Shown piece after piece: positions 1-8,270 of a DNA stretch of 64,000 nucleotides. Below the pieces are notes generated by a model, which was not told the DNA's origin, did not search any database, and was given only the letters and a program-made list of their open reading frames with translations. Source of the stretch: Dickeya zeae NCPPB 2538 (lineage in GTDB: Bacteria; Pseudomonadota; Gammaproteobacteria; Enterobacterales; Enterobacteriaceae); assembly GCF_000406165.1 (NCBI RefSeq), contig NZ_CM001977.1, positions 184,265 through 248,264 on the forward strand. Direction: 5' to 3'. The position numbers were made by a program, and so were the translations under genes. Each line of letters begins with the position of its first letter. The first letter of the stretch is position 1.

Positions 1-114
1 AACGTGACGTCCATCATCACGCTGGGCGACCTGATTAGCTGGCTGGCGGAAAAACCGGAAATGGCTGCGCATCTGGACGCGGTGAACGCTTACCGTGCGC
101 AATTCGGCGTATAA
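1..114 (+). CDS. pyrE: Orotate phosphoribosyltransferase, C-terminal end (partial)
   Basis: The window opens inside this gene; 37 codons remain before TAA. The residues (LISWLAEKPEM, then AYRAQFGV at the end) match the C-terminus of enterobacterial PyrE, which joins orotate to PRPP to make OMP in pyrimidine synthesis. The catalytic PRPP-binding part lies upstream of the window. It converges with slmA, as in E. coli, which supports the identification. Confidence 0.9.
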   Translation, partial: NVTSIITLGDLISWLAEKPEMAAHLDAVNAYRAQFGV

Positions 115-136
115 CCCGGCTGGGATGAAATAAGCG

Positions 137-155
137 GCGTGGCGGTGCGCCACGC
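137..155. terminator. Hairpin between convergent pyrE and slmA
   Basis: GCGTGGCG and CGCCACGC pair perfectly around a 3-base loop in the short gap between two convergent genes. There is no strong T-run on either side, so factor-independent termination is only suggested. Confidence 0.45.
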
Positions 156-162
156 TGTACGT

Positions 163-759
163 TTACTGAAGCTGGGCGGCCAGCAAGGGCCAGCGGGTTT
201 CGAAATCCTGCGTGGGCAGGGTACGGAACTCGGAACGGGTAAAGCGGGAGAGCATCCCTTCGCAGAACGCCAGTAACTGGCTCGCCAGCAACGTTTCGTC
301 ATGGCGAAACGCTTCGCCGCCGCGTAGTTTGTGTTCGCGCAGTACCTGACGCAATTGCGATTCAATGCGGTCAAACAGCTGGTTGATGCGACCCTGCAAC
401 CGGTCCTGTTCGAACATCAGCGCATGGCCGGTGAGAATGCGCGTCAAACCGGGGTTTTTCTCGGCAAAGCCGAGGATCAGCAACAAAATGAGCCGCAGCC
501 GATTAAAGGTGTCTTTTTCATCCTGCAGGATCAGGTTGATACGGGTAGTCAGGCTGTCTTCAATAAATTCGATCAGGCTGTCAAACATGCGTGTTTTGCT
601 GGGAAAATGCCGATAAAGAGCGGCTTCTGAAACGCCAACGGTGGCGGCCAGCTTAGCGGTGGTGATACGTTGACTGCCATCGCTGGATTCCAGCATCTGC
701 GCCAGTGCCTGCAGAATTTCCTCGCGACGGTTCCTTTTCGTATTTTCTTTCTCTGCCAT
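163..759 (-). CDS. slmA: Nucleoid occlusion factor SlmA
   Basis: TetR-family DNA-binding protein of 198 residues, the usual SlmA length. It binds chromosomal SBS sites and blocks FtsZ polymerisation over the nucleoid. The N-terminus KRNRREEIL is typical, and a helix-turn-helix lies at about residues 33-52 (TTAKLAATVGVSEAALYRHF). The C-terminal part (LTRILTGHALMFEQDRLQGR) is the dimerisation/FtsZ-binding domain. A longer reading from 795 exists, but the family start is the ATG at 759 (MAEKEN). It sits between pyrE and dut, the conserved enterobacterial order. Confidence 0.96.
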   Translation of the reverse strand: MAEKENTKRNRREEILQALAQMLESSDGSQRITTAKLAATVGVSEAALYRHFPSKTRMFDSLIEFIEDSLTTRINLILQDEKDTFNRLRLILLLILGFAEKNPGLTRILTGHALMFEQDRLQGRINQLFDRIESQLRQVLREHKLRGGEAFRHDETLLASQLLAFCEGMLSRFTRSEFRTLPTQDFETRWPLLAAQLQ

Positions 760-867
760 GTCAGAAAAGACCCTTGATAAAAATGTGACGGACAAACACC
801 AGATAGCGCCACAGTCGCATCAACGCTGTGGCTTTATAATTTTCCTGGGAGGCAGGGATAACGCGTA

Positions 868-1326
868 TCAGTGGCGACCGGAATGGCCGAAACCACCTTC
901 TCCCCGCTCGCTGTCGACGAAATCGTTAACCAGATTGAATTCGGCCTGCACTACCGGTACGAACACCATCTGGGCGATGCGCTCGCCGGGTTCGATGGTG
1001 AAAGACTGACTGCCACGGTTCCATACCGACACCATCAACTGCCCCTGATAGTCGGAATCGATAAGCCCCACCAGATTACCCAGCACCACACCGTGTTTGT
1101 GACCGAGGCCGGAGCGAGGCAGGATCACCGCCGCTAATGACGGGTCGGCGATATGGATAGCCAAACCGGTCGGTACCAGCGTGGTTTCGCCTGCGGCCAG
1201 CACGATAGCGCTGTCCAGACAGGCGCGTAAATCCAGCCCGGCAGAGCCTGGGGTCGCATAGGTTGGCAGCGGGAACTGTTGCCCGATACGCGCATCAAGA
1301 ATTTTTACGTCGATTTTTTTCATCAT
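868..1326 (-). CDS. dut: Deoxyuridine 5'-triphosphate nucleotidohydrolase (dUTPase)
   Basis: Hydrolyses dUTP to dUMP and PPi, keeping uracil out of DNA and supplying dUMP for thymidylate. It has 152 residues, like E. coli Dut. All five trimeric dUTPase motifs are visible: GSAGLDLRA (27-35), PRSGLGHKHG (70-79), GLIDSDYQG (87-95, catalytic Asp), RIAQMVFVP (116-124) and the glycine-rich RGEGGFGHSG tail (141-150) that closes over the substrate. The start is taken at the double Met (MMKKIDV). It overlaps the 3' end of coaBC by about 30 bases, so the two are translationally close. Confidence 0.97.
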   Translation of the reverse strand: MMKKIDVKILDARIGQQFPLPTYATPGSAGLDLRACLDSAIVLAAGETTLVPTGLAIHIADPSLAAVILPRSGLGHKHGVVLGNLVGLIDSDYQGQLMVSVWNRGSQSFTIEPGERIAQMVFVPVVQAEFNLVNDFVDSERGEGGFGHSGRH

Positions 1327-2551
1327 AACGGCTGACAATCTCGTCAATTAACTGTTGGCCCAACAGGTGTTTGCTGCTGTGCGGCAGGCGTTTGTCCCCA
1401 CCCGGCCAGAAAAGGTGTAATGCATTATTTTCCGAGTTAAACCCCTGATCGGAAAGGGATACATCATTCGCGCAAATCAGATCCAGCTGTTTGCGGGCCA
1501 GCTTCTGGCGCGCGTATTCTTCCACATTACTGGTTTCGGCAGCAAACCCGATGACGTAAGGCCTGTTTTCGCTCATTGCCGCCACATCGGCGATAATATC
1601 CGGATTTTTGACCAGAGTGACACTGATTTCATCACCCTGCTTTTTGATCTTTTCATCAGCGACGGTGTGTGCCCGGTAATCCGCCACAGCAGCGCACCCG
1701 ATAACGATATGCTGCTGAGCGGCGCGCGACATCACTGCCTGATGCATATCCTGAGCACTGATAACATCGACACGGGTGACATGGTCTGGTGTCGGTAAAT
1801 TTACCGGGCCTGCTATCAGCGTGACCTGCGCCCCGCGCGCGGCGGCAGCGGCGGCAATCGCAAAACCCATCTTCCCTGAGCTGTGATTGCTGATGAACCG
1901 TACCGGGTCCAGTGCTTCGCGCGTCGGCCCTGCCGTAACCATAACATTCAGGTGTTGCAGATCATTGACACGGGAAAAGTGTGCGTCGGCGTGCGCCACA
2001 ATGGTTAGCGGGTCAATCATGCGGCCCGGGCCGACATCACCGCACGCCTGGCTGCCGCTATCCGGCCCCCAGATCAGCATGCCACGTGCTGCCAGCACGC
2101 CCAGATTGTGCTGTGTGGCCGCAGCGCGGAACATCTGCTGATTCATGGCGGGCGCGATGGCGATGGGCGCGGCGGTCGCCAGACAGACGGTACTGAGCAG
2201 GTCATTGGCCATACCCGCCGCCAGCCGGGCGATCAAATCCGCCGATGCCGGTGCCAGAATCACCAGGTCTGCCCATTTCCCCAGCTCAATGTGGCCCATC
2301 GCCGCCTCGGCAGCGGGATCCAGCAGATCGTCCGACACCGGGTGGCCGGAGACCGCCTGCAGCGTCAGTGGCGTGATAAACGCGCCAGCGGCGGGTGTCA
2401 TCACCACTCGCACCTCAGCGCCCCTCTCGCGCAGACGCCGCACCAGTTCCGGGCCTTTGTAGGCAGCGATGCCGCCGCTGATACCCAGTACGATATGTTT
2501 TCCCGCAAGCGATGCGCCGGAAAGCCCGTGCAGACTGGAAGAATCTGTCAT
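1295..2551 (-). CDS. coaBC: Bifunctional phosphopantothenoylcysteine decarboxylase / phosphopantothenate-cysteine ligase
   Basis: Catalyses two consecutive CoA steps: ligation of cysteine to 4'-phosphopantothenate (CTP-dependent CoaB, C-terminal half) and decarboxylation to 4'-phosphopantetheine (FMN-dependent CoaC, N-terminal half). GHIELGKWADL carries the CoaC histidine (about 87), and SQACGDVGPGR carries the catalytic cysteine (about 170). SNHSSGKMG and EKIKKQ belong to the CoaB half. At 418 residues it is about 12 longer than E. coli CoaBC because of a serine-rich N-terminus ahead of SLAGKHIVLG; the true start could be a little further in. It lies upstream of, and overlaps, dut. Confidence 0.96.
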   Translation of the reverse strand: MTDSSSLHGLSGASLAGKHIVLGISGGIAAYKGPELVRRLRERGAEVRVVMTPAAGAFITPLTLQAVSGHPVSDDLLDPAAEAAMGHIELGKWADLVILAPASADLIARLAAGMANDLLSTVCLATAAPIAIAPAMNQQMFRAAATQHNLGVLAARGMLIWGPDSGSQACGDVGPGRMIDPLTIVAHADAHFSRVNDLQHLNVMVTAGPTREALDPVRFISNHSSGKMGFAIAAAAAARGAQVTLIAGPVNLPTPDHVTRVDVISAQDMHQAVMSRAAQQHIVIGCAAVADYRAHTVADEKIKKQGDEISVTLVKNPDIIADVAAMSENRPYVIGFAAETSNVEEYARQKLARKQLDLICANDVSLSDQGFNSENNALHLFWPGGDKRLPHSSKHLLGQQLIDEIVSRYDEKNRRKNS

Positions 2552-2704
2552 CGTTATATCCGTTTTTCAGCCCAAAAGAGCCAGCATTTTATCATAGTGT
2601 TGGCAATCCATCGTGGTGATGATGGTATGCCCGGCGGCACGGTTTTCGTGATGCGATGTTACCGCCACGCTCACAAAGAGGGGCGTGGCACAGACGAACA
2701 GGCA

Positions 2705-3190
2705 TTATTGGCACTGTTTAAACGCGGGCAGGTGATTCTGTTGGGAAGCGTCGCGCAGCCGCTGGAAAACTAACGTGATGTCCTGATGAGAGCTGACGGC
2801 AGGTAGTAGTGTTTTGTCATATAACGCCTGATTAGCGATTTCTGCATCAACCCCCATTTTGCAGGCTTCCTTCAATGTCGCTGGCAGCGTGTTCTTCATT
2901 TCTGTACTGCCGGATAATGTGTTGGGCGGCACGGACATACCATGATTTTGCATCAACTGTGCTAACGCATGGGCGTGGTTCTGCTCAGCCCGCATGATGT
3001 TATTAAAAGGGGCCACCTGACCAAACTTCTCGATGACCGCAGCATAAAATGCTTCGGCGTGGTATTCATCATACAGCGCTGTCTGGAGTGCGGTTTTTGC
3101 CGCGTTATCCAACGGCTGCTGCGCATAAAGCGGGGTGATGGATAAGGTGACGAGTAATAAACAGGCTTTGCTAAGCAATGGGCTCTTCAT
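2705..3190 (-). CDS. Exported ferritin-like DUF2202-type protein
   Basis: A protein of 161 residues with a clear signal peptide (MKSPLLSKACLLLVTLSITPLYA, cleavage about residue 23), so it is probably periplasmic. The mature part looks like a four-helix ferritin-like fold. Possible di-metal ligands are E42 and E46 (DEYHAEAF), E69 and H72 (AEQNH), E117 and H153. That spacing resembles DUF2202/rubrerythrin-like proteins, whose substrate is generally unknown. The start at 3190 is chosen over 3220 because AGGAGT lies 10 bases upstream and the signal peptide then begins correctly. It sits alone in the coaBC-radC gap, which is short and gene-free in E. coli. Confidence 0.7.
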   Translation of the reverse strand: MKSPLLSKACLLLVTLSITPLYAQQPLDNAAKTALQTALYDEYHAEAFYAAVIEKFGQVAPFNNIMRAEQNHAHALAQLMQNHGMSVPPNTLSGSTEMKNTLPATLKEACKMGVDAEIANQALYDKTLLPAVSSHQDITLVFQRLRDASQQNHLPAFKQCQ

Positions 3191-3400
3191 CAAAAAAGAT
3201 ACTCCTGTGTGAGGTGTCACGATGATGCGTTAGTCACTTTTATCACTGCCGTGTGACGCAATAGCGTGAGCGGTATCTGGTTTGTGAGGTTTTCTTCTGC
3301 TTGCAGAAATCATTGCGAGCGTTGCCGCACTGGCGCAATACGGTTATCGAGAACCGATTTCCCGCGTGGGATGATGGGGCCATTCTGAAAAGGAGTGGCT

Positions 3401-4066
3401 ATGACATGGAATGACGGCGGCGCCCCACGTGAGAAATTGATGTCCCTTGGCGTAGAGGCGCTCAGTGATGCTGAACTGCTGGCGATTTTTTTGCGCACGG
3501 GAGTGGAAGGGATACACGTGATGGAACTGGCGCAGAATCTGTTAGCGCAGTTTGGTTCGTTGTATCGGTTGATGACGGCTGATTGGGCGGCGTTTAATGC
3601 GGTGCGAGGGGTCGGCATTTCCAAATATGCCCAATTGCAGGCGGTGGCGGAACTGGCCCGCCGGTTGTTTTCTTCGCATCTGGCGCGAGAGGATGCCATG
3701 CTGAATCCGGACGTCACGCAACAGTATCTGCAATTGCTGCTGGCTCATCAGGAGCGGGAAGTTTTTTTGGTCATGTTTCTGGATAATCAGCATCGGGTGA
3801 TTTGTCACCAGGAGATGTTCGCGGGCACGATAAGCCGTGTGGAAGTGCATCCGCGTGAAATCGTGCGCGAAGCGCTCAAAGTGAATGCCGCCGCGCTGAT
3901 TCTGGCGCACAATCATCCCTCAGGGCAGGCGGAGCCCAGTCAGGCCGATCGTTCCATTACCGAAAAAATCGTACAAGCCTGTCAGTTAATGGAGATTCGG
4001 GTGCTTGATCACCTGGTAATCGGGCGTGGCGAGTACGTTTCTTTTGCTGAGCGCGGGTGGCTTTAA
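3401..4066 (+). CDS. radC: RadC/YicR family JAMM-motif protein
   Basis: A 221-residue member of the RadC (YicR) family. The C-terminal JAB1/MPN domain has the metal motif HNHPSG (H170, H172) with D183, and the N-terminal part has a helix-hairpin-helix-like segment (VRGVGISKYAQL). Its biological role is uncertain, and the old DNA-repair assignment is doubtful. The start at 3401 is set by AGGAG five bases upstream; a GTG at 3395 lies within that ribosome-binding site. It is divergent from the coaBC side and upstream of rpmB, as in E. coli. Confidence 0.93.
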   Translation: MTWNDGGAPREKLMSLGVEALSDAELLAIFLRTGVEGIHVMELAQNLLAQFGSLYRLMTADWAAFNAVRGVGISKYAQLQAVAELARRLFSSHLAREDAMLNPDVTQQYLQLLLAHQEREVFLVMFLDNQHRVICHQEMFAGTISRVEVHPREIVREALKVNAAALILAHNHPSGQAEPSQADRSITEKIVQACQLMEIRVLDHLVIGRGEYVSFAERGWL

Positions 4067-4109
4067 GCGATATTTCCGCGATCCTGGGGGATCTTTAGTT
4101 GTTCGGGAC

Positions 4110-4138
4110 TTGAGCGCATACGCTTCAGAGCGTATACT
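4110..4138 (+). promoter_or_regulatory. Predicted sigma-70 promoter for rpmB-rpmG
   Basis: TTGAGC (4110-4115) and TATACT (4133-4138) are separated by 17 bases. This would give a leader of roughly 160 bases before rpmB that contains a large hairpin. Confidence 0.7.
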
Positions 4139-4171
4139 ACGCCACCTTTGAGAATCTTGGGTGTGGCGTTA

Positions 4172-4238
4172 AGAGCCTATCTCAGCAGGTTTACCCTGAT
4201 GACAGAGTCTTTTCAGTGAAGTTGCTGAGATGGGCTCT
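4172..4238 (+). promoter_or_regulatory. Long hairpin in the rpmB 5' leader
   Basis: The arms at 4172-4187 and 4223-4238 are 16 bases each and pair throughout as RNA with one G-U. The loop is 35 bases. The right arm also forms a competing 12-base palindrome, GGCTCTAGAGCC (4233-4244), with the sequence just after it. Two alternative structures ahead of a ribosomal-protein operon suggest autogenous control, which is inference. It could instead be a small MITE-like insertion, because the arms look like terminal inverted repeats, but I see no clean target duplication. Confidence 0.55.
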
Positions 4239-4304
4239 AGAGCCTGACGAGGCGGCCAACACCCTATACGAAGCTCGAGCTGATTTGATTTTTGGAGAAT
4301 AGAC

Positions 4305-4541
4305 ATGTCCCGAGTCTGCCAAGTTACTGGCAAGCGTCCGGTGACCGGTAATAACCGTTCCCACGCAATGAATGCGACTAAACGCCGTTTTCTGCCAAAC
4401 CTGCATTCCCATCGTTTTTGGGTTGAAGGTGAGAAGCGTTTTGTAACGCTGCGCGTATCTGCTAAAGGTATGCGTGTTATCGATAAAAAGGGTATCGAAG
4501 CGGTTCTGGCCGATCTGCGTGCCCGTGGTGAAAAGTATTAA
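4305..4541 (+). CDS. rpmB: Large ribosomal subunit protein bL28
   Basis: 78 residues, the same length as E. coli L28, beginning MSRVCQVTGKRP and rich in Lys/Arg. It is a structural protein of the 50S subunit near the E site. GGAGA seven bases upstream fixes the start. It is co-transcribed with rpmG, 11 bases downstream, from the promoter at 4110. The 5' leader is long and strongly structured. Confidence 0.98.
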   Translation: MSRVCQVTGKRPVTGNNRSHAMNATKRRFLPNLHSHRFWVEGEKRFVTLRVSAKGMRVIDKKGIEAVLADLRARGEKY

Positions 4542-4552
4542 GGAACTGAATC

Positions 4553-4720
4553 ATGGCTAAAGGTGTTCGCGAGAAGATCAAGCTGGTTTCTTCTGCTGGT
4601 ACTGGTCACTACTATACCACTACGAAGAACAAGCGTACTAAGCCGGAAAAACTGGAACTGAAAAAGTTCGATCCAGTTGTCCGTCAGCACGTTCTCTACA
4701 AAGAAGCTAAAATCAAGTAA
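4553..4720 (+). CDS. rpmG: Large ribosomal subunit protein bL33
   Basis: 55 residues beginning MAKGVREKIKLVSSAGT and ending KEAKIK, the usual bL33 length and sequence. The Cys residues of zinc-binding L33 forms are absent, as in the E. coli protein. AAGGAACTGAATC precedes the ATG. A strong terminator follows the stop codon, closing the rpmB-rpmG operon before mutM. Confidence 0.98.
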   Translation: MAKGVREKIKLVSSAGTGHYYTTTKNKRTKPEKLELKKFDPVVRQHVLYKEAKIK

Positions 4721-4734
4721 TTTTAGTGGATCTG

Positions 4735-4763
4735 AAAAACCCGGCTTCGGCCGGGTTTTTTTT
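4735..4763 (+). terminator. Intrinsic terminator of rpmB-rpmG
   Basis: CCCGGC and GCCGGG pair around a TTCG tetraloop, flanked by an A-run before and eight Ts after. Confidence 0.92.
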
Positions 4764-4859
4764 CGCTTGAGCAAAACAGGGCTGAAGTAGCATCTTACTT
4801 CCATCCGTCATTTCTTATAGTGTACGCCATTTCCCGTCAGTCATTTCGCAGGAGGACGC

Positions 4860-5669
4860 ATGCCTGAATTACCCGAGGTGGAAACCAGTCGTCGGGGCAT
4901 TTCGCCCTGGCTGGTCGGCCGTACCATTTTGTATGCTGAGGTGCGCAACGCACGTCTGCGCTGGCCTGTATCCCCTGAAATTCTGTCGCTGAGCGATACG
5001 CCGGTGCTGAGTGTGCAGCGCCGGGCCAAATATCTGCTGCTTGAGCTACCGACGGGCTGGATCATCATCCATTTGGGTATGTCCGGTAGTCTACGCGTGC
5101 TGCCCGAATACAGTGAGCCGGATAAGCATGACCATGTCGATTTGGTGATGGATAGCGGCAAAGTGCTGCGTTATACCGATCCACGCCGTTTCGGTGCCTG
5201 GTTATGGTGTGACGATCTGGCAAACAGTTCTGTGCTGGCGCATTTGGGGCCGGAACCATTGAGCGATGACTTTTCAGGTGATTATCTGTTTAGCCGCTGC
5301 CATGGCCGTAAAACGCCAATCAAGCTGTGGATTATGGATAACAAACTGGTGGTGGGGGTTGGCAACATCTATGCCAGTGAGTCGCTGTTTAATGCCGGTA
5401 TTCTGCCGGAGCGGCCTGCCGGTTCCCTGTCGCAGCAAGAAGCGCATCAGTTGGTGCAGTCCATCAAGCAGGTATTGCAGCGATCCATTGAACAGGGCGG
5501 GACCACGCTGCGTGATTTCCTGCAGTCTGATGGCAAACCGGGTTACTTCGCGCAGGAGTTGCAGGTCTATGGCCGCAATGGCAAACCTTGCCATCACTGC
5601 GGCACATTGATCGACAGCATTAAGCAGGGACAGCGTAGCACCTTCTTTTGCAAGCGGTGCCAGCGTTAG
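4860..5669 (+). CDS. mutM: Formamidopyrimidine-DNA glycosylase (Fpg/MutM)
   Basis: Bifunctional base-excision repair enzyme that removes 8-oxoguanine and formamidopyrimidines and nicks the abasic site by beta/delta elimination. It has 269 residues, as in E. coli. The N-terminus MPELPEVET provides the catalytic Pro2 and Glu3. The helix-two-turn-helix region contains NKLVVGVGNIYASE. The C-terminal zinc finger has CHHC...CKRC (the last about 25 residues). AGGAGG lies just upstream of the ATG. It converges with coaD, as in related genomes. Confidence 0.98.
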   Translation: MPELPEVETSRRGISPWLVGRTILYAEVRNARLRWPVSPEILSLSDTPVLSVQRRAKYLLLELPTGWIIIHLGMSGSLRVLPEYSEPDKHDHVDLVMDSGKVLRYTDPRRFGAWLWCDDLANSSVLAHLGPEPLSDDFSGDYLFSRCHGRKTPIKLWIMDNKLVVGVGNIYASESLFNAGILPERPAGSLSQQEAHQLVQSIKQVLQRSIEQGGTTLRDFLQSDGKPGYFAQELQVYGRNGKPCHHCGTLIDSIKQGQRSTFFCKRCQR

Positions 5670-5726
5670 GAGCCGATGTCTAACAGTTGATGTCGGCGGC
5701 TTTCTGCAGCCAGGATGTATATCCCT

Positions 5727-6206
5727 TTAGGCTAATTTTTCCTGCAAAGCGGCAGCGATAGGGGGTGGTAAAAAGTGCGATACATCGCCGCCGTGACGCG
5801 CGACTTCTTTAACCAGCGATGATGAAATGAAAGACCACTGCTCTGATGGCATCAGGAATACGCTTTCCAGGGTCGGCATCAGGTGGTGGTTCATTTTGGC
5901 TAATTGTAGTTCGTATTCGAAGTCGGAAACGGCGCGTAGCCCCCTGACCAGAATCGTCGCTTTCCGCTGTCGGGCGAACGTTGCCATCAGGTCGGTAAAC
6001 CCCTCGACCTCGACGTTTGGCAGATGTCGTGTGGCTTCTTTCGCCAGCGCGACCCGTTCTTCCAGTGTAAATAGCGCGTTTTTGCTGGGACTGGCGGCAA
6101 TTGCCAGAATCAGGTGATCAAACATGCTGGTCGCACGCGTCAGGAGATCCAGATGGCCGTTGGTCATCGGGTCAAATGTACCGGGGTAGATAGCTCTAGT
6201 CTTCAT
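5727..6206 (-). CDS. coaD: Phosphopantetheine adenylyltransferase
   Basis: Transfers AMP from ATP to 4'-phosphopantetheine, the penultimate CoA step. It has 159 residues, like E. coli CoaD. It has the nucleotidyltransferase signature YPGTFDPMTNGH (residues 7-18, TxxH motif) and the C-terminal SSSLVKEVARHGGDV, matching the ISS-type motif. The start overlaps the end of waaE by 11 bases, so it is the last gene of a waaA-waaE-coaD operon. It and coaBC are both in this window, though not adjacent. Confidence 0.97.
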   Translation of the reverse strand: MKTRAIYPGTFDPMTNGHLDLLTRATSMFDHLILAIAASPSKNALFTLEERVALAKEATRHLPNVEVEGFTDLMATFARQRKATILVRGLRAVSDFEYELQLAKMNHHLMPTLESVFLMPSEQWSFISSSLVKEVARHGGDVSHFLPPPIAAALQEKLA

Positions 6207-6987
6207 GGTGCAGGTGCTCCTGGCGAGTCTCCCGCCGGTTATTCAAAGCCCATAATCCAGTATATTTGTTAAACGTGTACTGTGCATTCACGATAGCCAG
6301 CAGCCACCCTTGTTTTCCGTCGAGGAAACCGGCGCGCAATAGCCAGGTTTTGATGAAAGCGCCAAGGGTGTGTAATACGATCGCGGTGAAACCGCAGCGC
6401 TTGCCCTGAAGGAAACGCTCGTTGGCCCAGCTTTGCGCGTAAGCGAGCTGTTTTTTCTGAAAGCTGAACAAGTCGCGGCAGGTGAGGTGCTTCAGATCCC
6501 CATCCAGCGATACCACCCGGGCTGTGCCATGATCAAGGGATTCATGCACGGCATTGTTGTTGTAGTGGTAGTGCTTGGGATAGAGACGGATGACCTCATC
6601 GGGATACCAGCCGCTGTGACGCATGAAACGCCCCAGAAACAGGTTTCGACGGGCGCAACGGTAGACGACATCACTCTCAGGAGATTCGAGCACCGCTTCG
6701 ATGGAATGCCGTAGCGCGGGTGTGACCCGTTCGTCGGTATCAATCATGAAGATGTAATCGCCGCTGGCATACTGCTGCGCCAGTTGGCGCTGTTTGCCAA
6801 AGCCGGGCCAGTCAGTGTTCTGATAGACCTGCGCGCCGTGGCGACGGGCGATATCCAGCGTGTCGTCACTGCTACCGGAGTCCAGCACAACGATTTCATC
6901 AGCCCAGGCCACCGACGCCAGACAGTCAGGCAGCAGTTCCGCTGCGTTATGGCTTATCAGAACGACGGACAGACGTTTTCGGCTCAT
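6196..6987 (-). CDS. waaE: LPS core GT2 glycosyltransferase, WaaE/KdtX family
   Basis: A 263-residue family 2 (GT-A) transferase. RLSVVLISHNAAELL starts the nucleotide-sugar fold, VLDSGSSDDTLDIA follows, and DTDERVT is the DxD-like metal motif. In Klebsiella and Serratia, the homologue between waaA and coaD adds a beta-1,4-glucose to heptose I of the inner core; I infer the same acceptor here. The ATG overlaps the waaA stop (TAATG), and its end overlaps coaD. E. coli K-12 has no gene at this position. Confidence 0.88.
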   Translation of the reverse strand: MSRKRLSVVLISHNAAELLPDCLASVAWADEIVVLDSGSSDDTLDIARRHGAQVYQNTDWPGFGKQRQLAQQYASGDYIFMIDTDERVTPALRHSIEAVLESPESDVVYRCARRNLFLGRFMRHSGWYPDEVIRLYPKHYHYNNNAVHESLDHGTARVVSLDGDLKHLTCRDLFSFQKKQLAYAQSWANERFLQGKRCGFTAIVLHTLGAFIKTWLLRAGFLDGKQGWLLAIVNAQYTFNKYTGLWALNNRRETRQEHLHHED

Positions 6988-8264
6988 TACTGGCTCCGGG
7001 GCGGCAGATAGGGCTCCAGCAGGGTCAACAGGCTTTGCAGAGCGCCCTGATTTTTATGCAGTACGTCTACCGCGTGGTGGCCGTGGTAACGGCGATAGTC
7101 GTCATCCGACAGCAGAGTGGTGACCTGTTCCACCAGTGAAGCGGTATCTCGCACGGTGATCAACCCATCGGATTGCTGTAAGCGGGCACAGATATCCTTG
7201 AAGTTGAACGTATGCGGCCCCATCAGTACCGGTATAGCGTGTGCGGCAGGCTCCAGCGGGTTATGCCCACCTCGTTCAATCAGGCTGCCACCGACAAACG
7301 CCAGATCGGCGATACCGTACAGTAGCATCAACTCACCCATGGTATCGCCAATCACCACGTGTGATGACGCCGGGGGAACGGTGCCAGCGCTACGCAGAGT
7401 ATATTCCAGCCCGGCCTTACGGACGATGGCTTTGGCATCGTCAAAGCGGTCAGGGTGGCGCGGTACCAAAATCAGCAACAGCGTGGGAAACGCTTTCAGC
7501 AATTCGGTATGGGCATCGACGATGATCTTTTCTTCGCCTTCGTGAGTACTGGCGGCAATCCATACCGGGCGCTGCGGTGCCCACTGACGGCGTAACGTGA
7601 CGGCGCGGGCAGCCAGTTCCGGTGTGACAGAGATATCGAATTTCAGGCTACCGGTCACATTCAACTGTGAACGCTTCAGACCCAGATTGATAAAGCGCTC
7701 GCCGTCTTCCTCATTTTGTACCGCAATGAGGGTAATACGGCGCAGTAGTGTGCGCATAAAGCGGCCGAGTTTGCGATAACCGTTAGCGGAGCGTTCTGAC
7801 AGGCGCGCGTTGGCGATGATAAGCGGGATCTCACGCTGGTGAAGCGCGGTTATCATGTTCGGCCACAGCTCGGTTTCCATGATGATGACCAGGCGCGGTT
7901 TGACATGATCCAGAAAGCGCGACATCGCACCGGGCAGGTCGTAAGGCAGGTAAACGTGGTAAACATCTTTGCCGAATGCGGACAATGCGCGCTCGGAACC
8001 CGTCGGCGTCATGGTGGTGACAGTAATCGGTAATGACGGATAGCGATGGCGTAAAGCGCGAACCAACGGTACTGCTGCTAAGGTTTCTCCGACAGAAACG
8101 GAGTGCAACAGTATGCCTTCGGGTTTTACCTGACTCTGGTAGAAGCCGTAGCGTTCCCCCCAGCGTTTGCGGTAAGCGGGGATTTTGCGACCCCGGAGCC
8201 ATAGACGCAGCCAGATAAGCGGCTGGATCATGTAAAACAAAAAGGTGTACAGCGTTTGTAACAT
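6987..8264 (-). CDS. waaA: 3-deoxy-D-manno-octulosonic acid (Kdo) transferase
   Basis: Adds Kdo residues from CMP-Kdo to lipid IVA at the inner membrane, the first step of core assembly. From the internal Met at 8264 it has 425 residues, matching E. coli WaaA; a Met two codons earlier (8270) is also possible, and neither has a strong ribosome-binding site. A membrane-anchor helix is at residues 1-20. HSVSVGETLAA contains the catalytic Glu, and LVPRHPDRF and GHNPLEPAA mark the GT-B donor half. It heads the waaA-waaE-coaD operon. Confidence 0.96.
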   Translation of the reverse strand: MLQTLYTFLFYMIQPLIWLRLWLRGRKIPAYRKRWGERYGFYQSQVKPEGILLHSVSVGETLAAVPLVRALRHRYPSLPITVTTMTPTGSERALSAFGKDVYHVYLPYDLPGAMSRFLDHVKPRLVIIMETELWPNMITALHQREIPLIIANARLSERSANGYRKLGRFMRTLLRRITLIAVQNEEDGERFINLGLKRSQLNVTGSLKFDISVTPELAARAVTLRRQWAPQRPVWIAASTHEGEEKIIVDAHTELLKAFPTLLLILVPRHPDRFDDAKAIVRKAGLEYTLRSAGTVPPASSHVVIGDTMGELMLLYGIADLAFVGGSLIERGGHNPLEPAAHAIPVLMGPHTFNFKDICARLQQSDGLITVRDTASLVEQVTTLLSDDDYRRYHGHHAVDVLHKNQGALQSLLTLLEPYLPPRSQ

Positions 8265-8270
8265 AATCAT

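Noticed and set aside
4172..4238. rpmB leader inverted repeat considered as a transposon remnant
   Set aside because: No matching target-site duplication is visible at the borders, and the position in a ribosomal-protein leader favours an RNA structure; kept only as an alternative.
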